The notes under the pieces: generated by a model
Databases searched by the model: none
What the model was told of the DNA's origin: nothing
The model's input: the letters and a program-made list of their open reading frames with translations, nothing else
Program-made: the position numbers and the translations under genes
In this document: one piece after another, positions 53,643 to 62,354 of the stretch
Numbering within the stretch: the first letter of the stretch is position 1
How the letters are laid out: each line of letters starts with the position of its first letter
Origin: Streptomyces sp. NBC_01224
GTDB taxonomy: Bacteria; Actinomycetota; Actinomycetes; Streptomycetales; Streptomycetaceae
Length of the DNA stretch: 64,000 nucleotides
NCBI RefSeq assembly: GCF_036002945.1
Contig: NZ_CP108529.1
Coordinates: forward strand, 5,699,001 to 5,763,000
Direction of reading: 5' to 3'

Positions 53643-54103
53643 GGGTCATGTACCGCGCTCGCCGAGTTGACCGCCGCCGCGGCCGTCTTCATCACCAGCC
53701 TCACCGAAACTCTGCCCGCGGGCCTGTTGCCCGCCAGCCCTGACTGCTGGTCGCCGCTGCGGCAGCCGTCCTGGCGGTGCCGGCCGGCAGCCCCGCTCTC
53801 GTCTACGTGGCGGTGGTGCTGTGGGGGCTCGGCCGGGGAGGTGCCCCCACCCTCCTGCAGACCGCGGCGGGCGAGGCGGCGGGCAACGAGGCGGATGCGG
53901 CGCAGGGCGCGCAGGCCATGCTCGTCACGCTGTGGAACGCGGCCACGGCCGGTGGCGGACTCGTGGGCGGCGTTCTGCTGGACACATTCGGATCAACGGC
54001 CTTTCCCTGGGGTGTACTTGTGCTGATGCTGCCGGTTGTGGCGGTGGTGACCGCAGCCCGCGCACACGGATTCCCGGCACGGCGCGCGAGCGCGACCCGG
54101 TGA
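53643..54103 (+). pseudogene. Internally deleted MFS (DHA1) transporter
   Basis: One frame gives a first-helix fragment (ALAELTAAAAVFITSLTETL, then PAGLLPA), and the sequence continues in another frame with the last third of an MFS exporter (ALVYVAVVLWGLGRGGAPTL; MLVTLWNAATAGGGLVGGVL; AFPWGVLVLMLPVVAVVTA). About 700 bp of the usual gene are missing and the junction is out of frame near 53740-53760. It is therefore a decayed gene. It marks the border to the tectonin region. Confidence 0.75.
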
Positions 54104-54433
54104 ACGTCTCGCAACCTGTCCAAGGGGCCGAACCCGAGGGAGGCATCCTGGCGGACGTGCCCCTTCGGTGCCCGCTGGGACCGGGTGTGGGGCAAGGGGT
54201 TGGTTCCTTGAGTGGTGAACCGGCCGCCGCTCTTGGCCTCTTGTGGGTTACAGCGTTTCCGGCCTTCTGATTGTGCTGGGGGGAGGGCCGCCTCCCGTGC
54301 GCATTGGGAGTGAAATAAAACAAACGGCGATCTTTGGACCATTTCAGCAGTCAATCCACAAACGCGGTCGTTTGGGTGACCCTGCCGAGCGCCAGATTCC
54401 CCCTTGTAACGTTCGAGCCGAAGGGACACGAGC
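54104..54433. other. Lower-GC promoter region of the tectonin gene
   Basis: No gene is apparent. The stretch around 54305-54360 (GAAATAAAACAAACGG, then CAATCCACAAACG) is conspicuously AT-rich for this genome and probably contains the promoter of the tectonin gene. GAAGGGACACGAGC supplies the ribosome site. Confidence 0.45.
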
Positions 54434-55132
54434 ATGGCTGACTGGAAGCAAGTCTCTGGTGGTCTCACGACGATCTCGGTCGGGTCCAGGACTCATGTGT
54501 GGGGCGTGAACTCTCTGGGCCAGATGTACCGGTACACCGGGCATGACACCAACCCGTGGGTCGGTATCCCCGGTAAGGCGGTGGACATCGGTGTGGCCGC
54601 CGACGGCACCGTCTGGCACGTCAACTCCGCCGGTGGGATCTACCGCTACACCGGAGACCAGGGCTCTACCGACTGGGTCGCCGTCTCCGGCGGCCTCACC
54701 CGTATCTCGGTCGGGTCCAGGACTCATGTGTGGGGCGTGAACTCTCTGGGCCAGATCTACCGGTACACCGGGCATGACACCAACCCGTGGGTCGGTATCC
54801 CCGGTAAGGCGGTGGACATCGGTGTGGCCGCCGACGGCACCGTCTACCACGTCAACTCCGCCGGTGGGATCTACCGCTACACCGGAGACCAGGGCTCTAC
54901 CGACTGGGTCGCCGTCTCCGGCGGCCTCACCCGTATCTCGGTCGGGTCCAGGACTCATGTGTGGGGCGTGAACTCCCTGGACCAGATCTACCGGTACACC
55001 GGGCATGACACCAACCCGTGGGTCGGTATCCCCGGTAAGGCGGTGGACATCGGTGTGGCCGCCGACGGCACCGTCTGGCACGTCAACTCCGATGGCGCGA
55101 TCTACCGCTACACGGGAGACCAACCGAGCTGA
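54434..55132 (+). CDS. Tectonin-repeat protein, probable six-bladed beta-propeller lectin
   Basis: The 232-residue protein consists of three 77-residue repeats that are almost identical, each with two blade motifs (VSVGSRTHVWGVNS-type and VDIGVAADGTVWHVNS-type, each ending IYRYTG). Six blades match tectonin/tachylectin-1/fish-egg-lectin propellers, some of which bind methylated or bacterial glycans. There is no signal peptide, so it is cytoplasmic or leaves by a non-classical route. It stands alone, after a broken MFS gene. Carbohydrate binding is inferred from family, not shown. Confidence 0.85.
   Translation: MADWKQVSGGLTTISVGSRTHVWGVNSLGQMYRYTGHDTNPWVGIPGKAVDIGVAADGTVWHVNSAGGIYRYTGDQGSTDWVAVSGGLTRISVGSRTHVWGVNSLGQIYRYTGHDTNPWVGIPGKAVDIGVAADGTVYHVNSAGGIYRYTGDQGSTDWVAVSGGLTRISVGSRTHVWGVNSLDQIYRYTGHDTNPWVGIPGKAVDIGVAADGTVWHVNSDGAIYRYTGDQPS
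54440..55125 (+). repeat. Three near-identical 231-bp tandem repeats
   Basis: The anchor CGGTCGGGTCCAGGACTCAT occurs at 54477, 54708 and 54939, exactly 231 bp apart. The copies differ only at a few positions, mostly at the ends, showing recent duplication or gene conversion. Confidence 0.92.
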
Positions 55133-55555
55133 CCCCGGGCAGCAACTGCGAGGGGCCCCTGCCCGGGATGGCAGAGGCCTCTCGTGGGTGAGCAATCAGC
55201 GCGGCCGGGCCGGGCCGCTGCCGCGTTGCCCGCCCTCGGCAACGGGAGCAACTGGAAGGTGCTCTGCGAGGCGTAGAGGGCATGACCGAGGAGGGCGAGC
55301 AGTCACAGTGTTCCCGCTCCGGCAACAGCTCCGAGTGCGCCCCCGCGCACAGCCGACCGCTCGGAACTCTCACTCTGCGGCGTGGCATTGACGGCCTCCT
55401 GGGCGTGTTGATCAGGAGCGTCGAGGGGGCCTCACATACTCCCGGAGGGCAGGGATACCCGCACCTCGAAACGGGCGAGTACCAACATCCGAGTGATCTC
55501 AATCGTGTTGATCATCACGCCGTGCTAACTGAACGTATGAGCTAGCGTTCCGAAA
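55133..55555. other. Intergenic region without recognisable gene
   Basis: Open frames here lack ribosome sites and match nothing I know. The right end has a lower-GC stretch (TTGATCATCACGCC, GTGCTAACTGAACG) that may be the promoter of the acyl-CoA oxidase-like gene. Confidence 0.45.
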
Positions 55556-57388
55556 GTGATCAAGACCTCAATCCCCTCTGACCAGGCCTCTTCGACCGTC
55601 GCAGCACTGACGCAGGCGCTCTTCGGCGAACGCCTGGATCAGCTCCACGAGCCCTGGCGCAAGCTGTTCAGCACTGAGCCGTTCAGCTTCAGAGAAGGGC
55701 TGTCGCCCGATGAACGTGCCGCGCTGTCCTACGAGCGTTTACATCTGATCAACGAGGCACTCGACAGCCCCGAGGACTTCGTGGTCGATGTGGAACGACT
55801 CACGGCACTGCATGAATGGGCAGGCCCTGTGGACGCGGGATTGGGGACAGTGGCGAGTATCCACTACAACCTCTTCCTCGGCAGCCTCCTCGAAAAACAC
55901 ACGGCGGGCCCGAGCCGCGATCTGCGGGAGTTCGTTGAGCTGCGGCGTACAGGAACGTTTCTGTGCACGGAGGCCGGGCACGGCAACAGCGCCTCCCAAC
56001 TGGAGACCACCGCCACGTACGACCGAACCGCGGGCGAGTTCGTGCTGAACACTCCCAGTGCGGCCGCCCGCAAGTTCATGCCGAACACCAGCTCCACCGG
56101 CGGTCCCAAAACCGCTGTCGTCGCCGCCCGCCTCATCACGGACGGCAAAGACCAGGGCGTCTTCCTGTTTCTTACTCCGCTCAGCGACGAGACCGGGCGA
56201 CCGATGCCGGGAGTCGAGATACGCAGGCTGCCTCAGACAGCCACCGCCCCTGTCGACCACTGCATCACCTCCTTTGACAACGTCCGTCTGCCACAAGAAG
56301 CGCTTCTGCAGTCCGACCACGGACGCCTCACACCGGAAGGCGTCTTCACGAGTTCGATCGGCAGTCCCCGAAAGCGCTTCCTGCACTCCATCGGCCGCGT
56401 CACCACCGGCAAGCTCTGTATGAGCGCCTACAGCCTCGGCGTCACGCGCCACGCGCTCGCTGTGGCCGTACGGCACGCCCACACGAGGCAGACTTCCGGC
56501 GTGACAGCCGGCGGCAACGTTCCGCTGTTCGCTCACCGCAGCCACCACGCTCCGCTCGTGGACGCCATCGCCACCACCTACGCCGCGACTCTCCTGCACC
56601 GCGCCGCGGTACGGCAGTGGGCGCAGGCAACGGAGCCGGAGCGGGAGAACGCTGAGCGGTTCGCAGCCATAGCCAAGGGCTGGATCACCTGGCGGGCCCG
56701 CGCCGTCATGACCGAGTGCCGCGAACGCTGCGGTGCGCAGGGACTCTTCTTGGCCAACGGAATCGCGGGCCAGTTGGCAGCCAACGAGGGAACCATCACA
56801 GCGGAGGGTGACAACCTCGTCATCTGGGTCAAGGCCGCCGGCGAAATGCTTCTTGGACACTTCACTCCGAAGGAGCCCCATGACGCGCCGCCCGAGGCTC
56901 GCGACCTCGACGATCCGGTCTTCCTCCAAGACCTGCTGGCCGACATCGAACGCATCTGGCACCAGCGTGCACGTACGCGCCTGCGCAGCGCACCGGCCGG
57001 CAATCCCCTCAACCGATGGAACACCACCGTCACACCGGCTCTGGAACTGGTCGACGCCTACGCACACAGCCAGGCTGCTCAAGCTCTTCTGGACGCCGCC
57101 AACCAGGCTCCTCACCCCGAAGCGCAGCGCCAGCTGCGTTTGCTGCACCGCCTGTTCACCCTGCGCCGCGTGGCGGCGCACAGTGGGGACCTGCTTGCGG
57201 AGGGCTACCTGACCAGCGCTCAGGTGAGGCAGCTCCCCGACGCGGCCGAGAGTGTCGTCGTGGACCTCGCACCCGAGGCCTTGACCCTCACGAACGGATT
57301 CGCCGTAGTGGAGGACGTTCTCCTCGACCATCCCATCAACCATCCTGCTGCCTTCGATGCCATCGAAGGCGGCCTGCTGCGCCGGTGA
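55556..57388 (+). CDS. Acyl-CoA oxidase/dehydrogenase-like flavoprotein with a TTA codon
   Basis: The 610-residue protein resembles the acyl-CoA oxidase branch: the TEAGHGNSASQLETTATYD segment (FAD/substrate loop), RVTTGKLCMSAYSLGVTRHA, and ERCGAQGLFLANGIAGQLAAN with the acidic region near EGTITAEGDN, plus a C-terminal ACOX-like helical domain. It should oxidise an acyl-thioester. A rare TTA leucine codon occurs at 55739, so translation depends on the bldA tRNA. The GTG at 55556 has a poor ribosome site. No carrier protein or ligase is adjacent, so the pathway is unclear. Confidence 0.75.
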   Translation: MIKTSIPSDQASSTVAALTQALFGERLDQLHEPWRKLFSTEPFSFREGLSPDERAALSYERLHLINEALDSPEDFVVDVERLTALHEWAGPVDAGLGTVASIHYNLFLGSLLEKHTAGPSRDLREFVELRRTGTFLCTEAGHGNSASQLETTATYDRTAGEFVLNTPSAAARKFMPNTSSTGGPKTAVVAARLITDGKDQGVFLFLTPLSDETGRPMPGVEIRRLPQTATAPVDHCITSFDNVRLPQEALLQSDHGRLTPEGVFTSSIGSPRKRFLHSIGRVTTGKLCMSAYSLGVTRHALAVAVRHAHTRQTSGVTAGGNVPLFAHRSHHAPLVDAIATTYAATLLHRAAVRQWAQATEPERENAERFAAIAKGWITWRARAVMTECRERCGAQGLFLANGIAGQLAANEGTITAEGDNLVIWVKAAGEMLLGHFTPKEPHDAPPEARDLDDPVFLQDLLADIERIWHQRARTRLRSAPAGNPLNRWNTTVTPALELVDAYAHSQAAQALLDAANQAPHPEAQRQLRLLHRLFTLRRVAAHSGDLLAEGYLTSAQVRQLPDAAESVVVDLAPEALTLTNGFAVVEDVLLDHPINHPAAFDAIEGGLLRR

Positions 57389-57486
57389 GGGAATCGGAGT
57401 GAGATCTCCGAGCCGTGAACGCCCGGCGGCGTCGTGTCGGCAAAGGGGGTGTCACCCGGGGGACACGGTTCTAGAGTGGCGCGGTG

Positions 57487-58017
57487 ATGACGCGGATGAT
57501 CGTGCTCAACGGTGGCTCCAGCTCGGGGAAGTCCGGGATCGCCCGGTGCCTGCAGGCGGTCCTGCCGGACCCCTGGCTGGCCTTCGGGGTCGACACACTG
57601 ATCCAGGCGATGCCCGCGTCCATGCAGGCGTCGGACGCGGGCATCGAGTTCGCTCCGGACGGTGAGGTGGTCGTCGGCCCCGATTTCCGTACGTTGGAGA
57701 CGGCGTGGATCGAGGGTGTCGCCACGATGGCCCGGGCCGGAGCCAGGGTCATCGTCGACGAGGTCTTCCTCGGCGGGGCGGCGTCCCAGCAGCGATGGCA
57801 GAAGGCGCTCGGTGGAGTACAGGTGTTGTGGGTCGGCGTCCGGTGCGAGAGCGCGGTTGCCGCAGCCCGTGAGATCGCGCGCGGCGACCGGGTGACGGGC
57901 ATGGCGGCGTCGCAGGTGGACGTGGTCCATCGGGGCGTGTTCTACGACCTGGAGGTGGACACGACGCGGAGCGAGTCCATGGAGTGCGCGCGGATCATCG
58001 CCGATCGCGTCGAGTGA
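57487..58017 (+). CDS. cpt: Chloramphenicol 3-O-phosphotransferase-like kinase
   Basis: The 176-residue P-loop kinase closely follows the S. venezuelae chloramphenicol phosphotransferase as I recall it: TRMIVLNGGSSSGKSGIARC (Walker A at residues 9-16), WLAFGVDTLI with the catalytic Asp36, VDEVFLGGA, and LWVGVRCES. It would inactivate chloramphenicol by phosphorylating the primary hydroxyl used for ribosome binding. There are no chloramphenicol biosynthesis genes in view, so it is a stand-alone resistance-type gene. GTG 57484 is an alternative start. Confidence 0.85.
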   Translation: MTRMIVLNGGSSSGKSGIARCLQAVLPDPWLAFGVDTLIQAMPASMQASDAGIEFAPDGEVVVGPDFRTLETAWIEGVATMARAGARVIVDEVFLGGAASQQRWQKALGGVQVLWVGVRCESAVAAAREIARGDRVTGMAASQVDVVHRGVFYDLEVDTTRSESMECARIIADRVE

Positions 58018-58053
58018 TCCGTTGGGTTGCAGTGGCCGCTTCCGGCCGCAGCA

Positions 58054-58530
58054 CTACACGTCGCCGAGCTCCAGCTCACCGACGACCTGGTCCCCGCTCA
58101 TCTCCCCGGTCAGCCGGAAACCGAGCTTCAGATAGAACTTCTCGGGCCCGTGCGACCCGGGAACCCAGGTCACGGTCGTGCGCGTCTGCCCGCGCCGCCG
58201 TATCTCCTCGCACACCGCCTCCACGGCGAAGCGACCGTAACCGCGACCCTGTTCATCGGCGGCGATGTTCAGCCGCCAGAGCCCGGAGCGGAGCCTGTCA
58301 TCCGGCTTGTCCGGATCGAACCGGACATCGAAGAAGGCCATGACGAAACCCACGAGCCGTTCACCGTCGAAGATCAGCCGGGGCCAGGCGGCCTCGGGTG
58401 CGGCATACGCCTGAGCCAGCGACCAGGCGACCGGCTTCACGAGCCCGTCCTGGTCGGGACGTACTTTCAGCAGGCAGGCGGCCTCGACGTTGTCGGACGT
58501 GACCTTTTCGAGGCGAAGTGATGAAGACAT
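58054..58530 (-). CDS. GNAT-family N-acetyltransferase
   Basis: The 158-residue protein has the acetyl-CoA-binding motif A (LNIAADEQGRGYGRFAVEAV) and the C-terminal NxxxxFYxxLGF-type segment (GPEKFYLKLGFRLTGE). The layout resembles spermidine-acetyltransferase-like GNATs. Substrate unknown. Convergent with the cpt-like gene. Confidence 0.87.
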   Translation of the reverse strand: MSSSLRLEKVTSDNVEAACLLKVRPDQDGLVKPVAWSLAQAYAAPEAAWPRLIFDGERLVGFVMAFFDVRFDPDKPDDRLRSGLWRLNIAADEQGRGYGRFAVEAVCEEIRRRGQTRTTVTWVPGSHGPEKFYLKLGFRLTGEMSGDQVVGELELGDV

Positions 58531-58663
58531 GTCTGCAACCTACAGAGCGTGCTGAAAAACCACCGGGATCAGCCGCCGAAGCACGATGCAGGAGCGCCTT
58601 CGCCCCCGCTACGGCCATCGGGCCGCGACGGGGGCGTCTGAACGAATTCCCTTGCGGGAAACG

Positions 58664-59449
58664 TCAGTTGGCGGGCGCCTGGTACAGGCCTCGGCCGGCG
58701 CGGTGCGCCCGGGAGGTGCCGACGAGGCGGTCGAGGGTGCTGCGTACGGTGTTGATGCTGTTGGGGGTGAGCTCACGCCCCAGGGCCTTCGTGACCTCAC
58801 GGGCACGGACAGGTGTGTCGCCGAACGTGGACAGCACCTTCATGGCCATCTCGGTGAGGCTGCCGCTGTCGTCGACGGCAGGCGCGGCAGGCGCGGCAGG
58901 CGCTGCCTTCTTCGGTGCCCTGGCCTTTGCGGGCTTGGCGTCCTTCGCGGGCGCGGTGGCCTTTGCGGGCTTGGCGGCCTTGGTGGCGACGGCCTTCTTG
59001 GCCGGCTCGCGCTCGCTCTTCGGCTTGGCGGGAGCCTGCTTGCGGCCCTTGGGTGCAGAAGTCTTCCGGGCGGTGCGGCGTGCGGGGGCGGCCGCTGTCG
59101 GCTCCTGCGAGACCTCCGCCGGGGTGGCGGAGTCAATGGAATACTGAGCCTGCTGCGGAATCTTGGGAGCGGCAACGCTCTCGGTCTCCGCCTCGGCCTT
59201 GACGTCCTCGGCTTCCGCCTTGACGTCCTCTGCCTCGACCTCCTGCGCCTCCGTGTTCGAGGGGGAGACAGGGGAGGTGGACAGCGAGCGCAGGGCCGTC
59301 AGTGCGGTCCGCACCGATTCCAGACGCTCGGTGACGGTCGCGAGCTCCTTTTCCAGGGTTTGCTGGTGCTGTTCCAGACGTGGAAGTTCCGCCTGCAACA
59401 AGGTAGTTGTGGCGTCGATGGTGTCGAGTGTGTTGGTCTCGGAGGTCAT
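58664..59449 (-). CDS. Basic coiled-coil/winged-helix nucleoid-type protein
   Basis: The 261-residue protein has an N-terminal coiled coil (LQAELPRLEQHQQTLEKELA), a duplicated acidic VEAEDVKAEAE stretch, a Lys/Ala/Pro-rich middle (KAAKPAKATAPAKDAKPAKA) resembling histone H1-like tails, and a C-terminal winged-helix (TEMAMKVLSTFGDTPVRARE, then GRELTPNSINTVRSTLDRLV). It probably binds DNA and may organise or regulate chromatin. GAAGGG precedes ATG 59449. It is not an Lsr2 or HU homologue by sequence. Confidence 0.75.
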   Translation of the reverse strand: MTSETNTLDTIDATTTLLQAELPRLEQHQQTLEKELATVTERLESVRTALTALRSLSTSPVSPSNTEAQEVEAEDVKAEAEDVKAEAETESVAAPKIPQQAQYSIDSATPAEVSQEPTAAAPARRTARKTSAPKGRKQAPAKPKSEREPAKKAVATKAAKPAKATAPAKDAKPAKARAPKKAAPAAPAAPAVDDSGSLTEMAMKVLSTFGDTPVRAREVTKALGRELTPNSINTVRSTLDRLVGTSRAHRAGRGLYQAPAN

Positions 59450-59707
59450 GTTGTCGCCCTTCTCTAGCGGCCGACCGATGGTGACCGATGTGTTGCAGCG
59501 TACGGGGCGTTGTGTTGTGGCCGGAAATCGACCTTCGGTGCGAACTGTCAAGGGCCACCTTCAGCACTGACTGCCAGTCTCCTGAAACTCCCTGCCGCGT
59601 GTACTGGAGACGGACTGATCGGCACTCGTTTGGCCGCACATGCTTCACTGGGGCCGGCCCGCTCCAGCCCCCACCTCCAGCTCCCTTCCGCCCCCGGTCA
59701 CCTGCCG

Positions 59708-60274
59708 TCAGCCGTCGCCGGACACATCGTCGCCGCGCGAGGCGGCCTCAACCATGCGAGCCGTAGTGCTGGCACCGTCGAGCGCCTCGCGGACGATGTC
59801 CGCGTGCCCACTGTGGTGCGCGATCTCCCGGAAAACATGCAACAGTACGTGGCGGACGGTCCAGGTGATCGGTTCCGGCGGCGACCACGGGTACTGCGGG
59901 AGAGTCACGAGGCGGTCGAGGTCGGGCTCCTGCCGGACCGTGCGATCGAACTCCGCTGCCGCCGCGTGGAAGGCGTCGAGCAGCCCGGCCAGGGTCTCGC
60001 CCTTGGTCATCCGGGTGCCGTCGGGGTCGAGATCGGCCCAGTCGACCTTGCCCGGCGCCGTACCGTCGACCACCGCGAGCCACGTCCGTTGTACTTCGCC
60101 GAGATGCTTGAGCAGGCCGCCGAGCGTCAGCTCGCTGACGGTGGTGGCGATGCTTGCCTGCTCATCGCCGACGCCCGCGACGGTATAGAGAAAGTTGGTG
60201 CGCTGATCGGCAACGAGCGCGAGCAGATCCTCGCGCTCACCGCCCTGCGCGTCGTCGGTATGTATCGTTCCCAT
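59708..60274 (-). CDS. DinB-family (DUF664) protein
   Basis: The 188-residue protein has a four-helix DinB-like pattern with His residues placed for metal binding (GGLLKHLGEVQRTW and VRHVLLHVFREIAHHSGHAD). Relatives include mycothiol-dependent and other thiol S-transferases. No substrate is evident. ATG 60274 follows GGGGAAT; the frame extends 13 codons further. Confidence 0.82.
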   Translation of the reverse strand: MGTIHTDDAQGGEREDLLALVADQRTNFLYTVAGVGDEQASIATTVSELTLGGLLKHLGEVQRTWLAVVDGTAPGKVDWADLDPDGTRMTKGETLAGLLDAFHAAAAEFDRTVRQEPDLDRLVTLPQYPWSPPEPITWTVRHVLLHVFREIAHHSGHADIVREALDGASTTARMVEAASRGDDVSGDG

Positions 60275-60349
60275 GCGGCATTCCCCAACGGTCGGGTCCT
60301 GGGACGCCCACACTAGGACTTCACGACGGGACAGACAGCGGAACAGGGC

Positions 60350-61414
60350 TCAGGGTTGCGACCAGCCGGGATAGAGCAGATTGACACGAACGTGGTTGTC
60401 GAAGCGGTCAAGTCCGAAGAAGCGCTGGTCCATGACGATGGCGTCCTTCATCGACGCGTCGTCCAGCACTGCGAAGGTGTAGTAGCCCGCCTCCGGCAGC
60501 CCGGCTTCCGCACGTATGACGCCGCTGTCGAGCAGCCGGTCCCGTTCCGCCTGGATGTGTCGCACCAGCGCGTCGTTCGACTCGTCCGAGTCGAGTACCT
60601 CCATGATCCGGCGCGCGAAGTGTTCGTTGGCCGCACTGGTCGCCCCGGTGATGTTCGCGCATGCGTAGCGGACCGTTTCCCGGAGTTCCGGCGGCAGCAG
60701 CAGATAGGCGAACCGTGTCCCGTGTACGGCCAGACTCTTGGTCGGAGACACGAGGCGGAACGTGAGATCCCGATCCAGACGGGATGTCGGCTCGGCACGT
60801 GAGGACCGGTCCCAACGCGTGTACTGGAACGTTCCGTCGACCAGCACCAACGAGCCCGTGCGGCGCTGCCACTGCGCGATCTTCTCTATCTGCCGCTCGT
60901 GCACCGTGGTGCCGAAGACCCAGATCGGGTCGCAGAGCACGAGAGCGGACCTACGCTCCGGAAGGTCGAGCTCGGCGGTCTCACTGTGCAGGAGGTCGGC
61001 ACTGACTTGGCGCATGGGGATGCCGAGGGAATCGCAGAAGTAGTAGCAGGAGTAGTAGACGGGAGGTACGTAGCAGACCTCCTCCACCCCCATCTCCTTC
61101 AGCGCGAGGAAGAAGCCCAGCAGAAGGGGGCTCGACCCGCTGGACACATAGACGGCGTCCCGTTCGTAGGCGACGTCGTCCGCCTTGGCGTGAAACCCCG
61201 TGATGGCGTCGGTCAAGGAGGTGGAATCGGAGAGGAAGTTGTAGTTCTGGAGCGTTCCGGGATCCTGCGCCACCACATGCGTGCCGTTGAGATACCGGCC
61301 CGCGTACGGGTGCGTGGTCTGCCAGCCGGACAGGAACCGGCCTGCCTTGTTCGTGCGCGAGGTGCCGTCCAGCTCACGGTGCAGACGCAGTAGTTCCGCA
61401 GGCGAAACGCTCAT
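60350..61414 (-). CDS. Fold-type I PLP-dependent aminotransferase-like protein
   Basis: The 354-residue protein shows class I/II aminotransferase features: a substrate/PLP region VYVSSGSSPLLLGFFLALKE, CDPIWVFGTTVHERQ with the Asp that binds pyridine N, LVDGTFQYTRW, and the Schiff-base Lys in SPTKSLAVHGTRFAYLL. The Arg near the C-terminus (FDNHVRVNLLYPGW) is typical for carboxylate binding. It starts 13 bp after the dehydrogenase-like gene and is the last gene of the operon. The substrate is unknown; it is distant from named aminotransferases. Confidence 0.8.
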   Translation of the reverse strand: MSVSPAELLRLHRELDGTSRTNKAGRFLSGWQTTHPYAGRYLNGTHVVAQDPGTLQNYNFLSDSTSLTDAITGFHAKADDVAYERDAVYVSSGSSPLLLGFFLALKEMGVEEVCYVPPVYYSCYYFCDSLGIPMRQVSADLLHSETAELDLPERRSALVLCDPIWVFGTTVHERQIEKIAQWQRRTGSLVLVDGTFQYTRWDRSSRAEPTSRLDRDLTFRLVSPTKSLAVHGTRFAYLLLPPELRETVRYACANITGATSAANEHFARRIMEVLDSDESNDALVRHIQAERDRLLDSGVIRAEAGLPEAGYYTFAVLDDASMKDAIVMDQRFFGLDRFDNHVRVNLLYPGWSQP

Positions 61415-61427
61415 TCCAATCCCCCAG

Positions 61428-62354
61428 TCAGACGATCCGGTGGGCCGGTCGGCCCGCCAGCGCACTTTCGATCGTGCCGATCCATGTATCCGCTCGCCGG
61501 TGCACACTCTCGGCGGTGTACCAGCCGTGGGCCGGTGTCAGTACGGTGTTGGGCAGCCCGGTGTAGGGGGCCGGCGAGCCGATGACATCGAGGCCCGCTC
61601 CGGCGATGGTGCCGTTGTGCAGAGCGTCCGCCAGTGCCTGCGGATCGATGAGTTCGTCCGAGGAGATGTTGACGACGTACGCCGTAGGCTTCATCAGGGC
61701 GAACGTCCGCCGGTTCAGCAGATGGTGGCTTTCCGGCGTCAGTGGCAGACACAGGAACACCACGTCGGCGGTTTTGAGCAGCTCCTCCTGCCCGACCTGC
61801 GTGGCGCCCTGGATCGTCCTGGTGCTCCGGTTGGCGAACTGGACGCGCATTCCGAGACCCTGGGCGATCGCGCAGATGCGCGTGCCGATGTCGCCTGCGC
61901 CGATGACACCGGCGGTCTTCGCCTCGACTTCGAGGGACAGATACCCAGAGGTGGCGGCTCCGGTGCGCACCGCTTGATCGAGCGCGGTGAGGTGGCGGTT
62001 GGCGGCCAGATAGAGCGCGACGGCGTGCTCGGCCACCGAGGACCCTGTGTAGCCCGGTGTGTTGCACACCGTGATGTCGTTCGCCTCGCAGTACGCGATG
62101 TCGACGTAGTCATAGGCGGTGCCCGTGGTGACGATGAGGCGCAGGTTCGGGAGCTTCTCCAGCGTGGCTCCGCCGAGGTCACGATTGGCGGTGACCAGAA
62201 TGTCGAACCCGTCTCCTGCGGCGTCTCCGTCCGGTCGCCATACCGGACGCACCAGGGAGTCCAGGCGTGGCCGCAGGCTGCTGGGAACTTCCGCCGGGTC
62301 GATCAGGAGCAGGGTGCTGGGCGCTCCCTGAAGGTGCGAGAAGTCGAGGGTCAA
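61428..62354 (-). CDS. D-2-hydroxyacid-dehydrogenase-like protein lacking usual catalytic residues
   Basis: The 308-residue protein has the two-domain family layout with the NAD motif VIGAGDIGTRI and the DILVTANRDLGGATLEKLPN N-terminal part. At the usual catalytic Arg site (VNxxRGxxVD) it has VNISSDELID, and at the usual Glu site (LDVFExEP) it has LDVIGSPAP; the active His region reads LTPAHGWYT, one residue off. The TTG start at 62354 overlaps the TIR gene stop (TTGA), a clear coupling. It could be an altered enzyme or an NAD-binding sensor. Confidence 0.75.
   Translation of the reverse strand: MTLDFSHLQGAPSTLLLIDPAEVPSSLRPRLDSLVRPVWRPDGDAAGDGFDILVTANRDLGGATLEKLPNLRLIVTTGTAYDYVDIAYCEANDITVCNTPGYTGSSVAEHAVALYLAANRHLTALDQAVRTGAATSGYLSLEVEAKTAGVIGAGDIGTRICAIAQGLGMRVQFANRSTRTIQGATQVGQEELLKTADVVFLCLPLTPESHHLLNRRTFALMKPTAYVVNISSDELIDPQALADALHNGTIAGAGLDVIGSPAPYTGLPNTVLTPAHGWYTAESVHRRADTWIGTIESALAGRPAHRIV

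Noticed and set aside
55282..55545. ORF between tectonin and acyl-CoA oxidase-like genes, vaguely DUF397-like (SRSGNSSEC)
   Set aside because: The similarity is a few residues only, without the RDSK core or a ribosome site.
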